Source: Micrasema longulum | Taxonomy: Eukaryota; Arthropoda; Insecta; Trichoptera; Brachycentridae | NCBI GenBank assembly: GCA_022494885.1 | Contig: JAGVSM010000836.1 | Span: 62,001 to 126,000, forward strand | Direction: 5' to 3' | Length of the DNA stretch: 64,000 nucleotides | In this document: in pieces, positions 26,231 through 38,217 of the stretch | Layout: the number at the start of each line of letters is the position of its first letter | Position numbering within the stretch: position 1 is the first letter of the stretch | The notes under the pieces: generated by a model | Told to the model about the DNA's origin: nothing | The model's input: the letters and a program-made list of their open reading frames with translations, nothing else | Databases searched by the model: none | Position numbers and translations under genes: made by a program

Positions 26231-27755
26231 CGCTAGAATTCACCCTTAAACTCCCGCCAAGCAACATGGCAGGAAACAAATGCAGCGTGGAGTACAATAG
26301 GCTCACTCGTCCATTTCGCATGCAAATTTGGGGTAAATTAATGCATTGTTATTACGAGAAGCCTTAGCAAATTCATCTTCCTTGATGAAATTTATTTACG
26401 ACTGCGAATTGGTTACAAATTGATCTTGCGTGCGTTGATTGAATAATATTCCATTTAAATATTAATCTTCATTTATAAAGAAATACTTTCAAGTTGCAAA
26501 GCTGTTTTTTTTTTCTGAAATTGATTTGAGTGATTTCTTATCATGAAAAAAAATCAAGGAATTAATTTTTATGCATTATAAAATATTTGCTGGTACTTAG
26601 CTGAAATAAAAAACTTATTTCTTAAACATTTCTCCCATTCCTTTAAATTCACAGACACGCAAATATTTTGATAACCTGAAAAAACAATTATATGACAAAA
26701 AAAAATTACATCACTTACATAATGAAAACATCACTAGCTTAAATAGTTACATAAATCTTCTAAAAACACGTTTTATCTAATGGATTTTACTTTTTTTTTT
26801 AATGTATTACATCTCGTCATTTTTTTTTTCTTTTCATTTTACAATGTTCTTGGTGTTTACAGTTTTAGTGTTGCAGACAGCGTTTATTGTATATTTTTTG
26901 AATAAATATTACAATTTGTTACCCACTAAAAAAAAATCGTTTCTCAATGTTTCATCTACTGATTTTTTCTAAAGCACTTTTAAAATTTTGGTGACGTTTC
27001 AAAATTGTCGACACAACTGATAAGTAATACTAAACTCACAAATTCAGAATAACTGTTTACCGGTTTTATCGCTTTCGCGATATCTTCGAGACCGGTGTCT
27101 TTGTTATAAAGTAAAAATTAGTAAGGATACAAAATTAAAAACTATATTCTAATGAATGAATGTTATTTTTCTAAAACCTTTTTCAACGCGTAACCAAGAA
27201 AATACATGTTTATTGTAATTTTATTTTAATCGGCCTAAAATAAGTATTTTGAATTTGTGGCTTTAAGTATTACTTCTATGTTATTTCTTTAATAAATTAC
27301 AATTAACTTCCAACAATAATTTTCACCAATCAACTGAAGTTTTTTAGTAAAAAATTCTCAAAATAAACATAATGCATGTTTTAAATGTGTATATATAAAA
27401 AATCTCGCATTTATCTTGAATTTTTTGAGCAAAATTCCATGTTTTTATGAATGCAACATTGTTTTGATATAAAAATATAGGTTATGGATAAAATGCTGGA
27501 AGCTGCACATTGGATAAGCCACTTTAATGGTTCGAAGAAACTCATTTCGTAGAGAGCAATATAATTTTAACCGAGAGAATGCATATCTTTGCTTGCAAAC
27601 TTAACCCGCAAACAACTCTATCACTGTTCGCTTCGGGTGGTTATGCTTTGTAAACAAAGTAACAAAGTTTACGATATCGAGAAATCGGGGATAATCAAAA
27701 TGTCCAAGTGTTTTGAAACTGTGTGTATTGATTTGGTACTTGTGTGAAATATTAG

Positions 27756-27862
27756 GGCGGTGTTTTCCGTTGAAGAGAAGAGTCACTCGGGGCACATGAA
27801 GGCTGTCAAACAATCGGTCTTAGACGGAACGTCGAAATGGAGTGCGAAAATTGCCATCACAG
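27756..27862 (+). CDS. unc-13: unc-13 alternative exon A: C1-C2B linker to start of C2B
   Basis: This exon has 35 full codons flanked by one base on each side. It starts [20 protein letters not shown] and ends [15 protein letters not shown]. The [15 protein letters not shown] core is the canonical Unc-13 sequence shared by insects, nematodes and vertebrates, and the final KIAIT is the first beta strand of the C2B domain. Boundaries are an acceptor ATTAG at 27751-27755, with a weak pyrimidine tract, and a GTTTGT donor at 27863. The leading G completes the arginine codon of the upstream exon and the trailing G completes the valine that starts the 41427 exon. Its length is not a multiple of three. 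The sister exon at 29971-30077 has identical length and phases, so I read this as one of a mutually exclusive pair. Confidence 0.92.
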
Positions 27863-29970
27863 GTTTGTGGGGTGGCCGACAAAAAATCTGCCACATCTTA
27901 CCCCGCTTTCCCTATCAACTTATTCTATATTATTTTGTTGTCGTGCATTGCAGATTCTCTCGTTTCGCCGTTATTTATATTTTTATTATTTGTTTTTATT
28001 ACGTTGTCATCTATTTGTCGTATTTTTTTTTGGTTATGTCCGAGATTTGAATGTTTTTAGGGGAAATCTATTGACTGCTGTTTATTTTGCCAAATGATTA
28101 AATTGTCAGAGAGTGGAATTAGATTATTTAAACAAACTAAAACTGTAGCTGCATAATTAAAAGTACACTTATTATACGATTTGATAAAATAAATTTAAAC
28201 TTCATTTATTAATGTAGTACATTTTTTTAGATGTAAACTGTGAGATAAAAACCTTTGAAAATTTTCATTTGTACAATTTATTTATCTTGGTAATATGAAA
28301 AGCGCTCAAAAGATTATTTTTATATTGTGTCCTGTATATAGTAATATAATACTTTTAGGTGATGTCTTAATGTTTTCTTTTAATCGTTGTTTGTTTTAAT
28401 TAATCCTATAAATGTTCTTTATTTCTGTACGTCTTGTGTGAGAATGATGTTTTATGTGTACGTAATTTATTTATCTACTAATATTTTATGTTTTCCACTT
28501 CATTCATCAAAACATACTACATTCACTATCCTAATATTACAATTTCAACCCTGAAATGTACAAAACTTTATTTTTGAACGAAATACACAGAAATTTTGTT
28601 ATTTTGTCAAGAAATGATTTTGTATACACACAAATTTATTTTAAAAATACTTTTATAGCAAAAAAACATACTTTAAAATACACGTTATTTTCTGATTCTA
28701 TTAATAAATATAAAATTTTCCAAGAATTTTTCTTCCAATTTTTCTTTTTCGCTTCTTAATCGCTTAAGCCTTATCCACTCGCTTCTCAGTGTACAGAAAA
28801 AATAGCAGCCTTACTTCCGATTTTTTCCTCTTTTTTATACCACTCGAGGTGTGGAGTTTCGAGAAGAAATCTTTTTCCGTCACAGGTAATAATTTAAGGA
28901 TATTATTTCAGAACAAACAGGTACCTACATCTCACCATCTTAGGAATTTTCCGTGCATTGGTGTTTTTCTTGGTTGTATTTCGTAGTTTTAGGTAGGATG
29001 AAATCGTTACATTTGTATTTAATAAAAGTATTTTAGTTTTATGATCTTTTCAGAGGATATGGCTGAAACCGGAAGAAGAAATTGTGTTAAATTTTAAGCG
29101 AGGTCGAACTCTGAACCTAAAAATGTGAAATATTTTTCTATCATATAAATTTTGGACTTATTGACACAACTTAAATTAATAAAAATCATTCAGCGTTAGT
29201 TATCCAAATAACCAAGGTTTTATGCGAATTTCTATATTCAAAGAAAAAACCGTAAATTTTAGTTAGTAAAAATTTCAACATATTTTTAAAATTTTATATG
29301 CGTTGTGTTTTGTAAAAGGCGTATTTGGAAGTTAATGATCATAAGATGAGTTCATTTTTTTTAAATTTGAAAATGAGAACCAAAAGTAAAATAAAACCAT
29401 AAAATTCATACGTCATTTAAAAGAAAGTTTTCTATTTTACAATATATTTTATTTGTTTTTACGTAAGACGTATTACTTTATTTAATTACTAGCCTTCAAA
29501 TTGGAATGTCAAGTAGACAAATGCGAGCGTTTAGGAGACCTTCGCGTTCCATGGAGGGGAAAAACGTGTGTAACGTAATGTAACGTAAAAACAAATACAA
29601 AGTCTTGTAGAACAGAAAATTTTCTTTTAATGACGTATAATTTTTACCGTTTGGTTTTAATTTTGGTGCTCATTTTAAATTGCGGAAAAACGGACACAAC
29701 TTATGTTTACCCTTGATACTTTTATATTTCTAATTCTATATATTTTTTTAATTTTCCAAAACGTGACATTTATTAAATTTTAAAATAATGCCATCCTTTA
29801 AAATGTGTTTCTAAAAGATTTGACGTTTGTGAAAATTGTCCTAATGATTTTGATTTTTTGGATCAGGGTTCGATGTGTCGCGAATAATTCGAAGTCTATC
29901 GAGACTCCTGTTTGTCGGCAATACGCGGAGTACTGAAATCTTAATTCTTGTTTTCGGTTCTGGTCGCTAG
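27863..29970 (+). other. 2.1-kb intron between the two alternative exons
   Basis: The sequence is AT-rich with no host exon visible. Its one notable structure is the foldback at 29362-29684, which lies about 290 nt upstream of alternative exon B. The acceptor at its end is well formed, with a T-rich stretch then GCTAG. Confidence 0.85.
29362..29684. mobile_element. Foldback element, ~150-bp arms
   Basis: The left arm (from about 29371, AATGAGAACCAAAAGTAAAA) pairs with the right arm (to about 29684, TTTTGGTGCTCATTTTAAAT). Within the arms TTTGTTTTTACGTAAGACG faces AACGTAAAAACAAATACAAA. The centre is near 29524. A single-arm copy of the same family lies at 48840-49010. It carries no coding sequence and probably derives from a DNA transposon. 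Confidence 0.6.
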
Positions 29971-30077
29971 GCGAACATTTTCAGTGGATCCCGACACACA
30001 TGTAGACTCTGTTGAGCAAGCCAAGGATATAAATATTGAGGGAACGTCAAAATGGTCCTGCAAGATCGCTATAACAG
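29971..30077 (+). CDS. unc-13: unc-13 alternative exon B: duplicated, diverged version of exon A
   Basis: One leading base, 35 codons and one trailing base give exactly the architecture of exon A. It starts RTFSVDPDTHVDSVEQAKDI and ends NIEGTSKWSCKIAIT. Aligned without gaps, 16 of 35 residues match exon A: FSV near the start, one H, one K, and 11 of the last 12 residues, GTSKWS(A/C)KIAIT. The acceptor is T-rich and ends GCTAG at 29970, and the donor is GTAGGT at 30078. Both splice sites are good and the frame is open, so this is a functional exon rather than a decayed copy. It would replace the variable half of the linker before C2B while keeping the first C2B strand. Including it together with exon A would shift the frame, so use should be exclusive. 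I cannot tell in which tissue or stage it is used. Confidence 0.88.
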
Positions 30078-33021
30078 GTAGGTAGGAGACTGCAACAGGA
30101 CGCGGGGTCAAATATAAATCGGATGAGGCACTTTTGCACAGGACACATCAGTATTGTTTTGAGAATATTTTTCTTAATTTTACTCATTGCCGTTATGGAG
30201 ATAAAAATATTCTCAGCCACTCAAAACTAACAACCATTTAATTTTTAATAACACTTTCTATTTCCTTGTAAATTATGGGGGCTATGTAATAAGTCAAATG
30301 TTATAAAAGCATTATTTATTTTTTAAAACAAATTGATTTTTCTGCCTGTTTTTTTAACATACATCAAATCAATGTTTAAAAGACACATAAACATATTATA
30401 GTTAATTGCCTCCGTGGTTTAATTCTACAAAATTTTCAGCATACAAATAATATCATTTAAACCATATTTTCTCCATCACAAAAATAATCCGCTCTATTTC
30501 ACTCTGCAAAATTACACACTAAAACATTTTTTTCACAAGTAAATTTAAAACAAAAGTTTCTGAGTAATTTTTATTTTCATAACGGAAAAAGTTTGAATAT
30601 ATATGTTTTATGTTAATTTGTGCCTGTTAAATGGCGTAGTTTTTAACGTTTAAACTATATATGTTGTATGATAAATCAATTATGTATGTAAGCGTTGATT
30701 AAAGCATATGTTCGATATATAAAACGCTTTTCATGGTTTTAGTTTAAACGTGTATCGCCATTATTATCCTGTAGTTTTATAACTGAGTCAATTTATTGAA
30801 ATTTCAATTTCGTCTTTTCTCAAAACAATACACATTATTCTACTATTCAATTCCCACCTAAAAACATAACCAATTTTTCTTAAAACCCTTCGATATTAAA
30901 AAAACACACTAACACAAATAATTAATCAAATAAATAAATAAAATATGTACTAATCAATTGTAAAAAAATGCCTGCTGATGAATTAAACCGGTTTCTCCCT
31001 TCTATAGAATATATTGAGCTTTGTTCCGTAGACCCTCTTGAACCTATGTTTGGATAATCTATCTAGAATAAAAAAAACCCTGATTTGATCTTACTCCTTA
31101 AGAAAAACGATCAATTACGACATTCCCAATGACGGAGAGTAATTGATGATGTTTTTTGTAGATTTTCTTTCACTGTCTTCAAAATAGTTTCTATATCTTT
31201 CTTTGACTTGACTCATAAATCATTTACTATCCATTCACACTATCTACATGACCTTTTGATTCATATAAATTCATTATTGAACACCAATTTAGCGATGACT
31301 GTTTTGGATCGGAGTTATTTTTGTGTTTTTTTATTTATAAACACCCAAATAAAGTGCGTGTCTAGTACTAATTATTCAATTAACTGCTGTAATTCATTAT
31401 CAATTAGCTTACTTAAAAAGCGGAAATTCTGTTATGCACACAATCCTAATTGATTGTTTTTTTATGATCCAAAAATTGGTCTTAGCAAATATTTCACATA
31501 TTTTTGGCACTCTTTTTACATTTCAATCACAATATTTTAATAAAACACTTTTACTTCTATAGCACACTTTAAAAACGCTGTATTAAAAAAAAACCTCTTA
31601 AAGAATCTAAATAAATTAATTTAGCACCTCTGTACGACGACTGTTATAATACACCACACTTTTTTCCCCTATATTATTAATCTTTTTATCATCTTGCGAT
31701 GGACGGTATAAAAAGTAATTTTTGGAATCAAATATCAATGAACAATTTATTTAACATTTTTTTTATTATTAATTGTTTATTGTATTTAATTGACTTTGTA
31801 GTGATTCAACTAAACACCTTTTTTTTGTTTATTTCAAAACTATAACTTTTTTAAAACTGTATTAGTCCACTTTAAGAATATTGAAATATTCATAATAGAT
31901 AACTTTAATATGGTGTATATTTTACAGCTCTAGTTTGTTCGCATTTTTTTTATGAATAATAATTCAAAAAAGCAATACTTATTCTTAAAATAAGCTCCCG
32001 GTCGTTTGTAAGAGGTTCTAAAACACACAACTAAATCACAAAAACACATTATTATTTTTTTAACATCAGGACAACTAACGCGTCTTTCTTGCCTTCTCAT
32101 TTCATCCATCTATGTCGCACTTTTCACATATAGTAACAAGTGTGTCCATCATTTATCTTCAACACTAGAATTTGAAGTAGGTAGGATCCTACAGCTAGCT
32201 CGCGATTTTGCTATAAGTTGTTTTGATGTTCCGATATTGGATTTAGACGGCTGATTCGCTGTGGTCGACGAATAATAGAAAAATATTAGAAAAATACCCC
32301 CCAACAAAATAATACAAAACGAAGAAACTTTTTTGTTTTGAATTATCTGCTAATCAAAAACGTTTTAGGGGGTTGTTTTTTACTATATTTACAATTTGGC
32401 AATTTTTTCTGATGTAGAAACAAAATCTAACAGTAAAAAAGTAAGTCGATTCCAGAGAACTCATCGCGTTTGACTCCTTGCGATTTCTCATTTCTTGATA
32501 TGGATGACCAACATTTGTTTACTCCTAAAACGGGTATGTATTGCAAAATATAAATGTTGTATTTAACTATTGTATCGATGTTCGCTTTTGTACAATTTGA
32601 TTCTAACCTTCCCTCGCTTTTTAATACGATATTTCTATTATATTCTTCAATCCTTAATTTTCGATTGACTTTTTAATTTTTAATTGCAAACCAATATATA
32701 ACTACGCTTTGGCACTCGCTAACAATAAAATTTTAAATGGTAAGTTATTAGTATTTTTGCATGATTTTACAGTAAATAGATTTAAAATTAGTGTCCTAGC
32801 ATGATTAATGTTTATAATCAATAATTTTTTTTAAATAAACTAATTAATGTTTTATAATCACGTTGTGTACTCAATGTTTTTTTTATAACAATTCTTCCGA
32901 AATAAATTCATTTTTATTTTACTTTTAAAAAAAACCTTTTTTGAACATTTTGACGAAATTGAGTTGAGTTTTAAACATTTTTGAAACTTAACAATTTAAT
33001 CAGAGCGAACGTGATCTAGAG

Positions 33022-33626
33022 TGGGTGCTGTTGTAATTGGACATGCTGCAGTTATTAGACATTATAAATCTAATGGTCAAAAATATATATGTCTCTTATC
33101 TGTTGATGTTTGTGAAGCTCCCCAGGGATTTGAATCCAGTCCTTGTTTACAAATTTGAACAAACTTAAAATATTGTTGATAAATCAACCTGGTCCATGAA
33201 GAAGTGTAGAAATTGAAAAAATAAGATTTTCAGGCGTTGCCTAGTATGTAGGTTAAATAATTCAATTAGATGAATCTCACCCGCATAAATAAGGGTTTCA
33301 GCTCTTGCTTCACAAACATTTACAGATGAAAGAATTGAAGGAATATAGAAGTTCAAATATGGGCAAAATGGTGAATGTTACACAGTGTAAAGTGGCCACT
33401 TAAACCAACCAATGACAGTTCATATTTGCCCCGAAGATGCCAAGACTTCTTTATTGCCTTCTTTAAAATGTTATTCATCTCTGTTGTAATATTTTTATAT
33501 TAACAACTCCCCGGGGAGTTGAATCCAGTCTTAGTCAACAAAAATTTGGACAAACTCAAAATATTTTTGATAAATTCTATTTTTCAGCATTAGATTGAGA
33601 GTATCCAATTACAATAGCGCCCATCC
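33022..33626. mobile_element. Non-autonomous DNA element with ~20-bp TIRs
   Basis: The left end GGGTGCTGTTGTAATTGGA (33023-33041) and the right end TCCAATTACAATAGCGCCC (33604-33622) are inverted repeats with two mismatches. Inside, a 75-bp unit (CTCCCCAGGGATTTGAATCC at 33117 and CTCCCCGGGGAGTTGAATCC at 33506) occurs twice in direct orientation. The unit at 33225-33310 and the inverted segment at 33390-33490 recur in the copies near 39.3, 40.7, 47.6 and 49.1 kb. No open frame of note is present. Confidence 0.65.
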
Positions 33627-34012
33627 CATAAGTTCATTATGCATCTGTGTGTTATGTAATAATCTGAAATAATATACAGACTTTTTTTGATTTGATAGAT
33701 TTAATTGTTTAAGTTCATAAATGCTCATTACTCCATTTCGTCGTAAATGTTACATACTTGACCAGTTGAGTTCCAAGGTAATATATTAAAGTCTTCATTA
33801 ATTATCAGTTGTATTCATTTTACCAAACCTTTTTTCGGGTTTTTTCCCTAGTAATATGCCAATTTTTTTTAATAAAAAAGCTCAGTCCCATTACTTTCCA
33901 GGATAATTTATGCACCTAGACGTCAAAAAATCATCACGGTTGTCATGATGTAATTATTTTGTCTATGTCCGGACAGATAAAAAAAACAATTATCTCTGTA
34001 AAATAAAATCAG

Positions 34013-34320
34013 AGCCCAGGGGTGGAATTAAAAATCTTCTCTATCCCCCAGAGAGTAGTTGATTTGGGGATATTTATGTTTTCCGTGCGACTAATTTTTA
34101 TTCCGTGTGTGGTCACACTGATTATTAAACGTCAAAAAATATGAGTACGTGAAATCAAACACGATGTTTTTAATTATGAACATTATTGAGACTTTAAACA
34201 TTACCCTTAACCTTTAATGAGGTTGAATTGACCAAACCGTATTAATTTTATTTCAGTTTTTGAAGCAGTTTTACACACCATTTAACGTTTAATTATCAGT
34301 GTGGCCATTATATAAAGCAA
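34013..34320. mobile_element. MITE with internal inverted repeat
   Basis: TGGTCACACTGATTATTAAA (34110-34129) and TTTAATTATCAGTGTGGCCA (34288-34307) form an inverted pair. The left outer part (AGCCCAGGGGTGGAATTAAA) and the TGATTATTAAACGTCAAA arm both recur in the fragment at 52140-52265. The true outer boundaries are not certain. Confidence 0.55.
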
Positions 34321-34464
34321 AGTGTTATCGCATCAAAAAAAAATTTCAAATTGATTACTCTCTCTAGTTGAAAGAAAATATGCAGAATACCACCACTGGA
34401 TGAATATTTTCGACCCGATGGCTACTTTCAAGTAAAAATCCTAAAAAAGGAAGTCGGATAGGGA

Positions 34465-34690
34465 TAAGTCAATCTGGCGCATTCGCTATCATTCTTGAGG
34501 TCCCGGGTTTGATTCCTGGCAGCGTCGACGTGAAATGTTTGCTTAAAAGGTAGTTGAGTCACTGTCACTGGACTGTTACCTGAAACGTAAGACTGATCAC
34601 CTTACCCTAATGCAACAGATGATCGAGAAGCGCCATATCTGATGTTTCAATGTGGTTTCCTATGCACCAGCAAGTGCAAATAGGAATTTG
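34465..34690 (+). mobile_element. tRNA-derived SINE, copy 1 of a local pair
   Basis: The A-box-like CTGGCGCATTCGC is followed by the B-box GGTTTGATTCC at 34506-34516. The body contains ACTGGACTGTTACCTGAAAC, GTAAGACTGATCACCTTAC and a CAACAGATGATCGAGA segment. The copy at 35050-35285 shares head and body in the same order and strand. Confidence 0.7.
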
Positions 34691-35049
34691 ATGAATTATA
34701 ACTGATATATTACGTCTCAAGTAATATTTTCCTAGAGTACGATATATCAACTTGCTGCTAGTAAATATTAAACTTGGGTACGATATATCAGCCTACTGCT
34801 GGAAGATATTAATGATCCTTGAAACTGCAGCCATAAAGCTGAACTCTTCACTAGTTTTCTAGGTCAAAAGCCATTTAAAAGAAAAATATTGGAAACGTCA
34901 TAAACTTTATTTCTCAGTACGAAGTTAGAATCATACAATTCACTTTGTATATATCATATCCTCTTTGTCCTGGTGGATAAAAAATACAGTTCCGTGAAAT
35001 AAAACCAAAACCCTAAACGAATTTCTTTACTAAATGACAATTCATAATT

Positions 35050-35285
35050 CCGCCCCGTTATGTTGTGGTTGACGTGTTCGCCTTTGATTTTTGGGGTTTT
35101 GGGTTCGATTCCTGGTAGGGTTGACAAGAAATGTTGATTTTAAAGGTTTCTTAAATTGCAACATTTCATTGCTCCTGGTCTGGCACCTGAAGCGTAAGAC
35201 TAATCACCTTACTTTCATGTGACAGATAATTGAGATACGCTTCATTTTGCGTTAAAATGCAGTGCCGTATACTCCATTTGATGCA
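35050..35285 (+). mobile_element. tRNA-derived SINE, copy 2 of a local pair
   Basis: The B-box GGTTCGATTCC lies at 35102-35112. The body contains CTGGTCTGGCACCTGAAGCG, TAAGACTAATCACCTTAC and GACAGATAATTGAGATACGC, matching the copy at 34465-34690. It ends near a TTGATGCAAA segment. Confidence 0.7.
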
Positions 35286-35772
35286 AAAAGAAATTATGAT
35301 GATATTGAAAAGTAATAACTAAAATTTTCTGATAGTATATAATAGGCTATAAGGATGATTTTGTGCAGAAAAAAAAATTAGTTTCTTCATAGTTTTAATT
35401 TCAGCTTCGTGAATAATTTAATATAATTATCTTTTAATTTTACAAGCCGAAAGTCCTTTTCCTGTAGGATTATGCATTGTACAATGTGTTGTGTTTCCAT
35501 TAAGGAGCATGCGGCGAACCTTATATACCATGAACTGTGGCAAATGTGTGCCATATGTAGGTCACACCATAACATAATGGCTACACGCCATCGCGACGTA
35601 GGGCTTTTTCTTGTCACAAACTTTAATAAAAATCAAAAGGTGTTTTCATTTTACGTTCATTAGCACTAAACATTACAGTAAAATAAATTTATAAAATTTT
35701 ACTTAAAAAAACTTTTTTTTTTCAAAAGAGAAGGCTTTTGAAGACTTTATGACATTTTAAAATTTTTCCGTA

Positions 35773-36262
35773 TTATTTATTTATTTATTTATTAACGGAC
35801 ATTGTCCATGTATACAATTTATAAGGTTTAAATATTACAATAAAAGAATAGTTTAAAACATTTTAAAAAAAAAGAAAGAAGCATTGACAAACATAAGGGA
35901 CATCGAGACAAGATCTGGACTATTTATTTAGTGCTCGTTTAAATCGTTGTAAACTTAAACCAAAAAAGTCCAGATTTTGTCTTGAGTTAACAATACGACA
36001 AAGGCGGGTCATTGGAGAATTTAGGCTATAGTTTGTTCTATGCTGATCGATGAACAGTACTTCATTGTTTCTCAATCTACGAGTCGGAATATTGAATTTT
36101 ACTTGTCCCAGTAATGATGGAACATCGATTATACCATTTAGTATGCCGAACATATATATGGAGTCAATATTAGTTCTACGTTTTTGTAGACTAGAAATAT
36201 TTAACATTGACTCTATTTCAGCATAAGAATAATTATCTCTCTCTAGTCCGAGTATATTCAAT
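35773..36262 (-). mobile_element. 3' end of a jockey/CR1-like LINE
   Basis: The minus-strand open frame (36261-35920) encodes YAEIESMLNISSLQKRRTNI, IYMFGILNGIIDVPSLLGQV, FNIPTRRLRNNEVLFIDQHR and TNYSLNSPMTRLCRIVN. These are characteristic of the region after the reverse transcriptase in this LINE group. The stop is followed by a short 3' UTR and a (TAAA)n tail, seen on the + strand as a TTTA run at 35773-35793. This is a typical 5'-truncated insertion with an intact C-terminal frame. Confidence 0.75.
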
Positions 36263-36861
36263 AGTCAATACAGGGTTGTTTGTTTAGGAACAAATAAAAG
36301 ATTAAAGATCATTGCTGTTTTAAAATAATGAAACAAAAATAATAATTTTACTTCTAAACTAATCTAATGTGTATAAAACTACACGCCTCGTTTTTTAGCC
36401 GTAAACTCCTGAATTGATTTTTAACAAGTTAAAAATAAAGCATTCATTTTAAACAGTGTAGAAACTTAATTTAAAATCAAACTCTGATTTATATCTACGT
36501 ATTTTTACTTTTTTTATAAAATCAAAGGCTTTTTTATTTTTAAATAAATTAAATTCGCTCTATAGTTATACAAGTCTCGTTACTAAATTGAACGCATTAT
36601 GCCTGGCGTCTACATAATATTATCACTGTGGAAAAAACTAATTAATTGTAAGGAAAGGCCTACATAATGATCGGAAATGTTTACTTATTTATTTAAGTCT
36701 TCAATTACAAAAAAATAGTACTTTAGCGAACTTACTGCTGAAATCAATATCTTCTAGCCAACCAAAAAAAACAGATTGTTCAAAATAAGAGAGTGGGATT
36801 TATAATCCATTGATCGAAGGCATACATACGTGCTAAATAATTTCACCTGAAATACAGTGCG

Positions 36862-37260
36862 ATGACTGATGAAGCAAGTCATCGTTTTCTATTGAATCCA
36901 ATACAACATATTATGCAAGTCTTAACAGTGCTGCACATAACAACGAGAGTAAAGTCCCGCAGTACATTAATATCGTTTCTACCACGTGAACGTCAAGGAA
37001 CGAGGCCTATAAAGAGACCACAGGGCGTGGTAACGCCTAGTCAGCCCAGCCAGTTTGAAAAGCCAGCTCAACGCAGTCAATCAGCTCCAGAATGTAGTTC
37101 AAGTGCAGCCAATTCAACTTCTCATCGCCGTAGCACTCGCGCGACATAATTTATTATTTATTCGCCATGTAATAAATACGCATTAAACAGCAACCTCGTG
37201 TCTTCTGTCAATCTCTTACTGGGGTAGGAGCTCCAACAACCTTCAACAATCAAATCTTAC
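36862..37260 (+). mobile_element. Possible 3' end of an LTR retrotransposon
   Basis: An open frame (36862-37149) ends with a basic, Ser/Pro/Gln-rich tail (RERQGTRPIKRPQGVVTPSQ then RRSTRAT). It is followed by AATAAATACGCATTAAACAG and a segment ending TACTGGGGTAGGAGCTCCAA. A pol/env C-terminus followed by a polyadenylation signal and an R-U5-like region would look like this. No matching upstream LTR is visible, and the protein part is not diagnostic. It could equally be an unrelated gene fragment. Confidence 0.35.
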
Positions 37261-38217
37261 ACATAAATATACAAATCTTATTTTATACAAAATTAATCGC
37301 ATACGCGAGTTATATAAATAGTATATTTGTGTCAAAGAAATTGATAATATTTTAAGATAAGCATATTAATATACCATTTTTTTAAATAATATAAAAAAAA
37401 CACACTCAAATCAGTAATTGATTAAATGTTTAGCTCAAATCAAATGTAGTTTTATAAAATAAACGTTAACTCACTAAATGCATAAAATCGTTAATATTTT
37501 ATTGTTCAAACATTGGCTTCAGAAGAATCGAACTCGAACGGATCGTCTCGACTCCATATCAATAAAGCTGCAGTCGTTAAACGCTTTAATTGAAATTATT
37601 AATTAAACCAAATGCACCACTAGGTTCCAATAATGGAATATAAAATTAAGTGAATAATTATTCATTATTTGTATAGCCAAAAAATTGTTTAAGAGAAATG
37701 CTCATTGTGAAGATTTTTTTTTCTTTGAAACAAAAATCAATTTTGCTAATCATATTGTCTTATATTTGATATTGCGATTTTATAATTTACAAAGTCCCTC
37801 GGAAAAATCACCTTAATGGCCGCCTTAGAAAACTCCGTTTTAATGAAAACCATAATAATATATTACCATAATTATTAAACTCGTTGACTTTACGCTGTTA
37901 TAAAACGGAAGTTTTGAAAATAAAGGGGCAAGCTATAAATAAAAATATTACGGTACTTTCTCGGGGCAATTCGAGGTACTCGTGACTTAAAATTTGATTT
38001 AATTATCTCGTAAGAAATACATTTAATTGTTTGTAGTCATAGAATTATTCTCAACGAATATCATTATTTTTAATTAGCGCAAAACATCATTTTGGAGGCG
38101 GACAAATCTTTACCCAATTTACTTTTCTTTATTGATTACATGAGAGGTATAATACAATTTACGATACAATTTGTAATTTAATATGGAAAACTGATACATG
38201 GTCAAAATACTGGACCA

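Larger units (their letters stand above)
9651..27755 (+). other. 18.1-kb unc-13 intron
   Basis: The intron joins the 9530-9650 exon to the 107-nt alternative exons. It holds the foldback at 10877, LINE pieces at 11670, 14997 and 20760, a deleted mariner at 13022, SINE heads at 18190 and 20160, a tandem duplication at 24800 and a repeat at 26085. Between these (about 9800-10850, 15500-18150, 18300-20100, 21750-24300, 25150-26050 and 26400-27700) I see AT-rich sequence without convincing exons on either strand. Short open frames there lack splice sites or recognisable protein content. Confidence 0.85.

Noticed and set aside
27760..28097. Overlapping + strand frames of 72-96 codons running past 27862
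   Set aside because: They begin inside unc-13 exon A or its flank and read through the GTTTGT donor into intron; only 27756-27862 is coding.
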